This document shows positions 8,077-20,000 of a DNA stretch of 64,000 nt, in pieces. Both the position numbers and the translations under genes were made by a program. The stretch is from G965202915 sp965205955 (lineage in GTDB: Bacteria; Pseudomonadota; Gammaproteobacteria; Eutrophobiales; Eutrophobiaceae). The DNA lies in NCBI GenBank assembly GCA_965205955.1, contig OZ242192.1:2232001-2296000 (forward strand), given 5' to 3'. Below the pieces are notes generated by a model. The model was not told where the DNA came from, searched no databases, and saw only the letters and a list, made by a program, of their open reading frames with translations. Numbering within the stretch: position 1 is the stretch's first letter; every line of letters starts with the position of its first letter.

Positions 8077-11000
8077 CAGTTTTGCAAGGCTTTTGAAACC
8101 GAAATCGGGACCTGCTGTGCGTATTGCCGCTGAATATCACGCATATCCCGCCTGTCAATAAGCAATATAGACCTGTCATTGCCTATTCTGCCCGCCCCGG
8201 GCACCCCCTCAATGAATCGCCGGATACTGTCTTCGATAAATTGCGCCTCGGACCTGGTCGATTCAATGATCGCGTCCAGCACTTCCGGTGTCAGGTCGAT
8301 ATTGCTGCGCTCACCCAGCCGTTCCAGCGCCTCCGGATCAGACTTGAGACCCTCCAGCCATTCCAGCCTCGATTTAATATTCTCCAGGATACCTGTCAGC
8401 TTCTTGACTACCCCGGGTTGGACAGGGACGGGGGCAAGCTCTTCCTCCAGGGACTGAATTTCCTCTTCCTCAACCTCATCTTCGACTGCAAAGAACTCCC
8501 GCAGGGACTCCCTGTATTGGCGGAAATCCCCGAGCAGCATGTTATAGTCCAAAAGCAGTTGCTCAATTCGTGGACGCTCATCGTCATCCAATTCCTCATC
8601 CAGCAGGCCTTCAAGTTGCGCCACTTTTTCCTCCAGTCCAGAGATTAATATATCTAATTCTTCCTCGGTCACGTTTGGAGCGCATCCTTCCTGTTCTTCA
8701 CATTGCGCCAGCGCCAAGGCAATACCGGTGCCTATCTGTCCATATAAGGTCAAATCTTCCTCAAACAGGCCTATATCGATAGATGCAACCGTCTTTAAGC
8801 CGATCAATTCGGCAATCAGGCTCGTTTGTGTAACAATCGCCAGCGCAAAAAGCTGAGCAAATATAGGCACCACATCATCCGGAAGAGAAATAACGGGAAT
8901 AACAGGAACCTCACCAGGGGAAAATGAACAAGCCGTACCTGATGTGCAAATACGAACCGGAACATTTGCCTCAGTCCGCCCAGTACTAATGGCATCTCTA
9001 AATCTTACAAAATCATCATCATCGGTACTGGCGGCATTGTCACTCGAACCACTGACCTGAATATTGACGCCCGAACCTACCGCAATATCAACTTCGCCGC
9101 CGCTAAAGGCCAGAACCAGATTAATTGGATTGACAAAATTGCTTGCTATGAATGCCCCGGATGGCCGTGTAGTACTCGCAGGCGCAGTCAAGGTTACTTC
9201 TCCACCTCCCAGAGTTATCAGCCCCTCCCCTGTTGCTGTTGCAGCGGCAACCAATCCTATCATTCCACCTGCGGTAATATCGTTATTGAGATTGATATTG
9301 CGGGCCAGTAATGTCACCGGGCCACCGGTATTAATTGCCGGAGTGGGAGCAGTCCCCGGGGATGGAATAGCGACAGTCAGAGTTTCCGTATTTACAAGAA
9401 TAGTGGGAATAGTGGGCAGAGGGGCAGCCGGATCAGGGCCAGGATTCACATAATAGGGGGAAGTGGGAGCTGTGAGGGGGCTGATTATCCCGCCTATCAC
9501 AAGATGACCGGTAAAGTCGGTCAAATCGGGTAGAATCAAGTCCCCTGTCCCTGTTCCTATGGTCAAATCCCTTGTCCCTTCCGAACCTCCCCGGTCAATA
9601 TCGGGAATGAACAGCGAACCTGTTCCGGTTACACTACCCGCGTCCGTGGTTAAGCTTTGCCCGGCGGTGTGATACCAGTAGTTGTTGCTGGCTGTGGCCA
9701 GAGTAACAATGCCGTTTATCACGCCACCACCACCGCCACTCAAATTGAATACATTATCTCCCTCTCCACCTGCAATGCCGCCGGTCAGGGCTGCCGTCAG
9801 CGTGAATATATCGTTGCCGGTGCCGCCTGCCAGATTAAAGATGCTGGCTGCGCTGACGGTGAAGGTATCGACCAGTGCCCCCCCCTGCAACGTGGCAAAG
9901 CCGCCGAAGTTCAGGGTTTGGCTGCCGTCATTGTAGGTCGGACTGCCGTCCAGTAGCCAGGTGCTGTCTACGCCCCGGCCAGTCAGGGTGCCGCCATTGC
10001 CCGTCAGCGTGTCTATTCCGTCAAATCCCTCGCTGATATCCGTCTCGGTGCCGGCAAAGCCCTCTGTGCCCAAACCGGTCAGCGTCACAACGTCAATCAG
10101 TGACCCGTCCAAGGTGTCCATGCCTGTCATGCCATCTACGCTACCGGTCAAGGCCGCATTGATGGTGAAAATATCCGCCCCGTCCCCGCCCATCAGATTA
10201 AAGGCGCTGGCTGTGCTAACGGTGAAGGTATCGGCCATCGTCCCCCCCTGCAACGTGGCAAAGCCGCCGAAGTTCAGGGTTTGGCTGCCGTCATTGTAGG
10301 TCGGGCTGCCGTCCAGTAGCCAGGTGCTGTCTACGCCCCGGCCAGTCAGGGTGGTGGTGCCACCGCCAGTGCCCGTCAGCGTATCTATTCCGTCAAATCC
10401 CATGCTGATACCCAGCTCGTCGCCGGCAAAGCCGTCTGCGTCTGAGCCGGTCAGCGTCACAACGTCAATCTGTGACCCGTCCAAGGTGTCCATGCCGGCC
10501 ATGCCATCTACGCTACCGGTCAAGGCCGCATCGATGGTAAAGCCATCCGCCCCGCCCCCGCCGAGCAGGGTAAAGGCGCTGGCTGTGCTAACGGTGAAGG
10601 TATCGGCCATCGTCCCCCCCTGCAACGTGGCAAAGCCGCCGAAGTTCAGGGTTTGGCTGCCGTCATTGTAGGTCGGACTGCCGTCCAGCGTCCAGGTGCT
10701 GTCTACGCCCCGGCCAGTCAGGGTGGTGGTGCCACCGCCAGTGCCCGTCAGCGTATCTATTCCGTCAAATCCCATGCTGATACCCAGCTCGTCGCCGGCA
10801 AAGCCGTCTGCGTCTGAGCCGGTCAGCGTCACAACGTCAATCTGTGACCCGTCCAAGGTGTCCATGCCGGCCATGCCATCTACGCTACCGGTCAAGGCCG
10901 CATCGATGGTAAAGCCATCCGCCCCGCCCCCGCCGAGCAGGGTAAAGGCGCTGGCTGTGCTAACGGTGAAGGTATCGGCCATCGTCCCCCCCTGCAACGT

Positions 11001-14000
11001 GGCAAAGCCGCCGAAGCTCAGGGTTTGGCTGCCGTCATTGTAGGTCGGGCTACCGCCCAGCGTCCAGGTGCTGTCTACGCCCCGGCCAGTCAGGGTGGTG
11101 GTGCCACCGCCAGTGCCCGTCAGCGTATCTATTCCGTCAAATCCCATGCTGATACCCAGCTCGTCGCCGGCAAAGCCGTCTGCGTCTGAGCCGGTCAGCG
11201 TCACAACGTCAATCTGTGACCCGTCCAAGGTGTCCATGCCTGCCTCACCATCTACGCTACCGGTCAAGGCCGCATCGATGGTAAAGCCATCCGCCCCGCC
11301 CCCGCCCATCAGATTAAAGGCGCTGGCTGTGCTAACGGTGAAGGTATCGGCCATCGCCCCCCCCTGCAACGTGGCAAAGCCGCCGAAGCTCAGGGTTTGG
11401 CTGCCGTCATTGTAGGTCGGGCTACCGCCCAGCGTCCAGGTGCTGTCTACGCCCCGGCCAGTCAGGGTGGTGGTGCCACCGCCAGTGCCCGTCAGCGTAT
11501 CTATTCCGTCAAATCCCATGCTGATACCCAGCTCGTCGCCGGCAAAGCCGTCTGCGTCTGAGCCGGTCAGCGTCACAACGTCAATCTGTGACCCGTCCAA
11601 GGTGTCCATGCCGGCCATGCCATCTACGCTACCGGTCAAGGCCGCATCGATGCTAAAGCCATCCGCCCCGCCCCCGCCGAGCAGGGTAAAGGCGCTGGCT
11701 GTGCTAACGGTGAAGGTATCGGCCATCGCCCCCCCCTGCAACGTGGCAAAGCCGCCGAAGCTCAGGGTTTGGCTGCCGTCATTGTAGGTCGGGCTACCGC
11801 CCAGCGTCCAGGTGCTGTCTACGCCCCGGCCAGTCAGGGTGGTGGTGCCACCGCCAGTGCCCGTCAGCGTATCTATTCCGTCAAATCCCATGCTGATACC
11901 CAACTCGTCGCCGGCAAAGCCGTCTGCGTCCGAACTGGTCAGCGTCACAGCGTCAATCTGTGACCCGTCCAAGGTGTCCATGCCTGCCTCACCATCTACG
12001 CTACCGGTCAAGGCCGCATCGATGGTAAAGCCATCCGCCCCGCCCCCGCCGAGCAGGGTAAAGGCGCTGGCTGTGCTAACGGTGAAGGTATCGGCCATCG
12101 TCCCCCCCTGCAACGTGGCAAAGCCGCCGAAGCTCAGGGTTTGGCTGCCGTCATTGTAGGTCGGGCTACCGCCCAGCGTCCAGGTGCTGTCTACGCCCCG
12201 GCCAGTCAGGGTGGTGGTGCCACCGCCAGTGCCCGTCAGCGTATCTATTCCGTCAAATCCCATGCTGATACCCAGCTCGTCGCCGGCAAAGCCGTCTGCG
12301 TCTGAGCCGGTCAGCGTCACAACGTCAATCTGTGACCCGTCCAAGGTGTCCATGCCTGCCTCACCATCTACGCTACCGGTCAAGGCCGCATCGATGGTAA
12401 AGCCATCCGCCCCGCCCCCGCCGAGCAGGGTAAAGGCGCTGGCTGTGCTAACGGTGAAGGTATCGGCCATCGCCCCCCCCTGCAACGTGGCAAAACCGCC
12501 GAAGCTCAGGGTTTGGCTGCCGTCATTGTAGGTCGGGCTACCGCCCAGCGTCCAGGTGCTGTCTACGCCCCGGCCAGTCAGGGTGGTGCCACCGCCAGTG
12601 CCCGTCAGCGTATCTATTCCGTCAAATCCCATGCTGATACCCAGCTCGTCGCCGGCAAAGCCGTCTGCGTCTGAGCCGGTCAGCGTCACAACGTCAATCT
12701 GTGACCCGTCCAGGGTGTCCATGCCTGCCTCACCATCTACGCTACCGGTCAAGGCCGCATCGATGGTAAAGCCATCCGCCCCGCCCCCGCCGAGCAGGGT
12801 AAAGGCGCTGTCTGTGCTAACGGTGAAGGTATCGGCCATCATCCCCCCCTGCAACGTGGCAAAACCGCCGAAGCTCAGGGTTTGGCTGCCGTCATTGTAG
12901 GTCGGGCTGTCGTCCAGTAGCCAGGTGCTGTCTACGCCCCGGCCAGTCAGCAGGGTGGTGCCAACGCCAGTGCCCGTCAGCGTATCTATTCCGTCAAATC
13001 CCCCGCTGATATCCGTGATATCCGTCTCGGTACCAGCAAAGCCGTTTGTGTTCGAACCGGTCAGCGTCACAGCGTCAATCAGTGACCCGTCCAAGGTGTC
13101 TATGCCGGCCATGCCATCTACGCGACCGGTCAAGGCCGCATCGATGGTAAAGTCGTCCGCCCCGTCCCCGCCGAGCAGGGTAAAGGCACTGGCTGTGCTA
13201 ACGGTGAAGGTATCGGCCATCATCCCCCCCTGCAACGTGGCAAAGCCACTGAAGCTCAAGTCCCGGCTGCCGTCATTGTAGGTCGGGCTGCCGTCCAGCG
13301 TCCAGGTGCTGGCTATGTCCCCCCGACCGGTCAGGGTGCCGCCACTACCCGTCAGCGTGTCTATTCCGTCAAACCCACCGCTAATAATATCCGGCTCGGT
13401 GCCAGCAAAGCCTTCTGTGTCCGAACTGGTCAGCGTCACAGCGTCAATCAGTGACCCGTCCAAGGTGTCCATGTCAGCCTCACCATCTACGCTACCGGTC
13501 AAGGCCGCATTGATGGTGAAAATATCCGCCTCTTCCCCGCCTGCCAGATTAAAGGCGCTGGCTGCGCTGACGGTGAAGGTATCGACCAGTGCCCCCCCCT
13601 GCAACGTGGCAAAGCCGCCGAAGCTCAGGGTTTGACTGCCGTCATTGTAGGTCGGGCTGTCGTCCAGTAGCCAGGCGCTGTCTGCATTCCAGCCAGTCAG
13701 GGTGCCACCGCCATTGCCCGTCAGCGTATCTATTCCGTCAAATCCCCCGCTGATACCCATCTCGTCGCCGGCAAAGCCTGTGTCCGAAGAACCGGTCAGC
13801 GTCACAGCGTCAATCTGTGACCCGTCCAAGGTGTCTATGCCGGCCATGCCATCTACGCGACCGGTCAAGGCCGCATCGATGGTAAAGCCATCCGCCCCGT
13901 CCCCGCCGAGCAGGGTAAAGGCGCTGGCTGTGCTGACGGTGAAGGTATCGACCAGTGCCCCCCCCTGCAACGTGGCAAAGCCGCCGAAGCTCAGGGTTTG

Positions 14001-17000
14001 GCTGCCGTCATTGTAGGTCGGGCTACCGCCCAGCGTCCAGGCGCTGTCTGCATTCCAGCCAGTCAGGGTGCCACCGCCAGCGCCCGTCAGCGTATCTATT
14101 CCGTCAAATCCCATGCTGATACCCAACTCGTCGCCGGCAAAGCCGTTTGTGTTCGAACCGGTCAGCGTCACAGCGTCAATCAGTGACCCGTCCAAGGTGT
14201 CTATGCCGGCCATGCCATCTACGCGACCGGTCAAGGCCGCATCGATGGTAAAGCCATCCGCCCCGTCCCCGCCGAGCAGGGTAAAGGCGCTGGCTGTGCT
14301 AACGGTGAAGGTATCGGCCATCATCCCTCCCTGCAGGATGTTAAAACTGCTGAATGCCTGACTGTTGACCGTGCCGCTATCAATGCCGGTGATTTCCCAG
14401 GTATTGCCCTGGTTAGGCCCAGCCAGGGTATCGATGCCTGTGCCGCCATCCAACGTGCCACTCACTGAGCCCGAATCGCCCAGGGTAACCGTGTCCGAAC
14501 CGGCCTCACCATTTACGCTACCGGTCAAGACCGCATCGATGCTAAAGCCATCCGCCCCGTCCCCGCCGAGCAGGGTAAAGGCGCTGTCTGTGCTAACGGT
14601 GAAGGTATCGGCCATCGTCCCCCCCTGCAACGTGGCAAAGCCGCCGAAGTTCAGGGTTTGGCTGCCGTCATTGTAGGTCGGGCTGCCGCCCAGCGTCCAG
14701 GCGCTGTCTGCATTCCAGCCAGTCAGGGTGCCACCGCCATTGCCCGTCAGCGTATCTATTCCGTCAAATCCCATGCTGATACCCAACTCGTCGCCGGCAA
14801 AGCCGTTTGTGTTCGAACCGGTCAGCGTCACAGCGTCAATCAGTGACCCGTCCAAGGTGTCTATGCCGGCCATGCCATCTACGCGACCGGTCAAGGCCGC
14901 ATCGATGGTAAAGCCATCCGCCCCGTCCCCGCCGAGCAGGGTAAAGGCGCTGGCTGTGCTAACGGTGAAGGTATCGGCCATCATCCCTCCCTGCAGGATG
15001 TTAAAACTGCTGAATGCCTGACTGTTGACCGTGCCGCTATCAATGCCGGTGATTTCCCAGGTATTGCCCTGGTTAGGCCCAGCCAGGGTATCGATGCCTG
15101 TGCCGCCATCCAACGTGCCACTCACTGAGCCCGAATCGCCCAGGGTAACCGTGTCCGAACCGGCCTCACCATTTACGCTACCGGTCAAGACCGCATCGAT
15201 GCTAAAGCCATCCGCCCCGTCCCCGCCGAGCAGGGTAAAGGCGCTGTCTGTGCTAACGGTGAAGGTATCGGCCATCGTCCCCCCCTGCAACGTGGCAAAG
15301 CCGCCGAAGTTCAGGGTTTGGCTGCCGTCATTGTAGGTCGGGCTGTCGTCCAGTAGCCAGGCGCTGTCTGCATTCCAGCCAGTCAGGGTGCCACCGCCAG
15401 CGCCCGTCAGCGTATCTATTCCGTCAAATCCCATGCTGATACCCAACTCGTCGCCGGCAAAGCCGTCTGCGTCCGAACTGGTCAGCGTCACAGCGTCAAT
15501 CTGTGACCCGTCCAAGGTGTCTATGCCGGCCATGCCATCTACGCGACCGGTCAAGGCCGCATCGATGATAAAGCCATCCGCCCCGCCCCCGCCGAGCAGG
15601 GTAAAGGCGCTGGCTGTGCTAACGGTGAAGGTATCGGCCATCGTCCCCCCCTGCAACGTGGCAAAGCCGCCGAAGCTCAGGGTTTGGCTGCCGTCATTGT
15701 AGGTCGGGCTGCCGCCCAGCGTCCAGGCGCTGTCTGCATTCCAGCCAGTCAGGGTGCCACCGCCATTGCCCGTCAGCGTATCTATTCCGTCAAATCCCAT
15801 GCTGATACCCAACTCGTCGCCGGCAAAGCCGTTTGTGTTCGAACCGGTCAGCGTCACAACGTCAATCTGTGACCCGTCCAAGGTGTCCATGCCGGCCTCA
15901 CCATTTACGCGACCGGTCAAGGCCGCATCGATGGTAAAGCCATCCGCCCCGTCCCCGCCGAGCAGGGTAAAGGCGCTGGCTGTGCTAACGGTGAAGGTAT
16001 CGGCCATCATCCCTCCCTGCAGGATGTTAAAACTGCTGAATGCCTGACTGTTGACCGTGCCGCTATCAATGCCGGTGATTTCCCAGGTATTGCCCTGGTT
16101 AGGCCCAGCCAGGGTATCGATGCCTGTGCCGCCATCCAACGTGCCACTCACTGAGCCCGAATCGCCCAGGGTAACCGTGTCCGAACCGGCCTCACCATTT
16201 ACGCTACCGGTCAAGACCGCATCGATGCTAAAGCCATCCGCCCCGTCCCCGCCGAGCAGGGTAAAGGCGCTGTCTGTGCTAACGGTGAAGGTATCGGCCA
16301 TCGTCCCCCCCTGCAACGTGGCAAAGCCGCCGAAGCTCAGGGTTTGGCTGCCGTCATTGTAGGTCGGGCTGCCGCCCAGCGTCCAGGCGCTGTCTGCATT
16401 CCAGCCAGTCAGGGTGCCACCGCCATTGCCCGTCAGCGTATCTATTCCGTCAAATCCCATGCTGATACCCAACTCGTCGCCGGCAAAGCCGTCTGCGTCT
16501 GAGCCGGTCAGCGTCACAACGTCAATCTGTGACCCGTCCAAGGTGTCCATGCCGGCCTCACCATTTACGCGACCGGTCAAGGCCGCATCGATGGTAAAGC
16601 CATCCGCCCCGTCCCCGCCGAGCAGGGTAAAGGCGCTGGCTGTGCTAACGGTGAAGGTATCGGCCATCATCCCTCCCTGCAGGATGTTAAAACTGCTGAA
16701 TGCCTGACTGTTGACCGTGCCGCTATCAATGCCGGTGATTTCCCAGGTATTGCCCTGGTTAGGCCCAGCCAGGGTATCGATGCCTGTGCCGCCATCCAAC
16801 GTGCCACTCACTGAGCCCGAATCGCCCAGGGTAACCGTGTCCGAACCGGCCTCACCATTTACGCTACCGGTCAAGACCGCATCGATGCTAAAGCCATCCG
16901 CCCCGTCCCCGCCGAGCAGGGTAAAGGCGCTGTCTGTGCTAACGGTGAAGGTATCGGCCATCGTCCCCCCCTGCAATGTGGCAAAGCCGCCGAAGCTCAA

Positions 17001-20000
17001 GTCCTGGCCCACAGTGCCGTCATTGTAGGTCGGGCTACCGCCCAGCGTCCAGGTACTGTCTTCATTCTGGCCAGTCAAGGTGCCACCGCCATTGCCCGTC
17101 AGCGTATCTATTCCGTCAAATCCCCCGATGATACCCATCTCGTCGCCGGCAAAGCCTGTGCCCGAAGAACCGGTCAGCGTCACAGCGTCAATCAGTGACC
17201 CGTCCAAGGTGTCTATGCCGGCCATGCCATCTACGCTACCGGTCAAGACCGCATCGATGGTGAAAATATCCGCCTCTTCCCCGCCTGCCAGATTAAAGGT
17301 GCTGGCTGCGCTGACGGTGAAGGTATCGACCAGTGCCCCCCCCTGCAACGTGGCAAAGCCGCCGAAGCTCAGGGTTTGGCTGCCGTCATTGTAGGTCGGG
17401 CTACCGCCCAGCGTCCAGGTGCTGTCTACGCCCCGACCAGTCAGGGTGGTGGTGCCACCGCCAGTGCCCGTCAGCGTATCTATTCCGTCAAATCCCCCGC
17501 TGATAATGATAATATCCGGCTCGGTGCCAGCAAAGCCGTTTGTGTTCGAACCGGTCAGCGTCACAGCGTCAATCTGTGACCCGTCCAAGGTGTCTATGCC
17601 GGCCATGCCATCTACGCTACCGGTCAAGGCCGCATTGATGGTGAAAATGTCCGCCCCGTTCCCGCCTGCCAGATTAAAGGCGCTGTCTGTGCTAACGGTG
17701 AAGGTATCGGCCATCATCCCCCCCTGCAACGTGGCAAAACCGCCGAAGTTCAGGGTTTGGCTGCCGTCATTGTAGGTCGGGCTGTCGTCCAGTAGCCAGG
17801 TGCTGTCTACGCCCCGGCCAGTCAGGGTGGTGCCAACGCCAGTGCCCGTCAGCGTATCTATTCCGTCAAATCCCCCGCTGATATCCGTCTCGTCGCCGGC
17901 AAAGCCGTCTGTGCCTGAGCCGGTCAGCGTCACAGCGTCAATCAGTGACCCGTCCAAGGTGTCCATGCCGGCCATGCCGTCCAGCATCCCGGACAGACTG
18001 CCGCCGCTATTGATGGTAAAGGTGTCCGCCAGAGTGCCGCCTATCAGGTTCTCGATACCGCTGAAACTCAGCATGTTGGTGCTCTCATAGGTGCCACCAT
18101 CTGCAGCATTCACCGTGAAGGTGCCGACAGCATCCAGCCCCGTCAGAGAGTCTCCAAGGTTGCTGCCGCCGATGAGATTTATAATGTTATCAAAGGTGCC
18201 GACCACACCGGCCACGTTGGACGTTCCGGCAAAACCCCCGACACCGCCCAGGCTGGTCAAGGTTACATCCACCTGTGCAGTCATGCCGCTGAAGTCCAGC
18301 GTGTCCATACCGCCGCTGCTTGTTCCACTTATCGTGCCGGTTACGCCGCCACCACCCAGCATGTTATACAAGTCTGCTCCCGCTTCGCCGAAAATGTTCC
18401 CGGTCAGGAGTGCGCTTACATTAAAGACGTCCGCTTCAGCGCCTCCCCGCAGATCGCCAGTATGCGCCGCATTCACCTCAAAGGTGTCTATCATGTTGCC
18501 GCCCTGCAGGTTCTCGATGTTGGTGAAAGCCTGGCTCATACTGCCGGAAATCTCGTAGGTGTTCGTGCCATCAATGTCAAAGGTGGCAACCGCATCCCGG
18601 CCCCGAAAGGTATCGGTGTCGGCGCCGCCATCCAGGTTATTGGCTGAGCCGCTCGCGCCCAGAATAAAGGTGTCGGCCCCGCCCAACCCGTCTAAATCCA
18701 GGGTATAGGCGGCATTGATGTTGAAGGTCTCGTCTCCAGCGCCTGCGGTAATGCCCCCGGTCACGCTGCCGCCGCTGTTCAGATTGTAGATGTTCGCTCC
18801 CGCTCCACCTTCAATGTCCCCGGTCAGGGCCGCAGTCAGGGTGAAGGTGTCAGCCCCGCCCAACCCGTCTAAATTCAGGGTATAGGCGGCATTGATGTTG
18901 AACTCCTCATCGTCTGCACCGGCGGTAATCCCCGCGCTCACGCTGCCACCGCTGTTCAGATTGTAGATATTCGCTCCCGCTCCACCCTCAATGGTGCCGG
19001 TCAGGGCTGCCGTCAGTGTGAATACATCGGCGCCATCACCTCCTTGCAGGTTGCCGCTGTGTGCCGCAGATACGGTAAAGGTATCCGCTGCACTGCCGCC
19101 CCGCAGGTTCTCGATGTTGCTGAAAGTCTGGCTGAAGCCTCCCGTCGCCTCGTACGTGCTGGCGGCGCCGGCAACGTTGAAGGTGGATGCAACGTTGCGC
19201 CCTTGGAAGGTGTCGCTGTCGAGGCCGCCATCAAGTCCGCCGCTGGCTGAGCCGCTGTCGCCCAGAATAAAGGTATCGTCTCCTGCTCCGCCTTCAATAA
19301 GCCCGGTCAGGACCGCATCTACAGTAAAGGTGTCCGCCCCGCCTTGTCCGTTCAAATCCGCAGTGAAGTCTCCATTGATGTTGAACATCTCATCGCCGAC
19401 GCCGGCGGTAATGCCGCCCGCCACACTGCCGGTATTCAGATTGTAGACGTTCGCGCCATTCCCGCCGGTGATGCTGCCCGCCAGGGCCGCATCTACGGTG
19501 AAGGTGTCCGCCATGGCGCCGCCCGTCAGGCTCTCGATGTTGCTAAAGCCCAGCACGTTGGTGCTCTCATACGTGCCGCCATTGGCCGTATTCACCGTGA
19601 AGGCGGCCATCTGATTCTGACCGGTCAGAGAGTCGCTCGTCGCGCTCCCCCCGACCAGATTGGTGATGTCATTAAATCCGCCAGTGCCGGTAGCGGTTCC
19701 ATCAAAGCCCACCGTGCTGCCGAGGCCGGTCAGCGTTACACCTACCTGCGCAGTCCGGGTGTTGTAGTCCAGCGTGTTCGTCCCCCCCGCCCCGCCTACC
19801 ACGCCGGTCACGCTGCCACCGTTGAATACAAAGTTATCTGCATTGGCGCCGCCGGTAATCGTGCCATTGACGCTGCCGCCGCTGTCCAGATTATAGGTGT
19901 TGCTGCCAACTCCACCGCTGATACTACCGGTCAGGGTCGCGCCGATATTGAATATATCGGTTCCAGCCCCCCCGTCCAAACTGGACAGCGTGGTATCAGC

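Noticed and set aside
9700..17990. Regularly spaced repeats as a CRISPR array
   Set aside because: Units of 372 and 660 bases are coding, in frame and without spacer structure; no cas genes are present.
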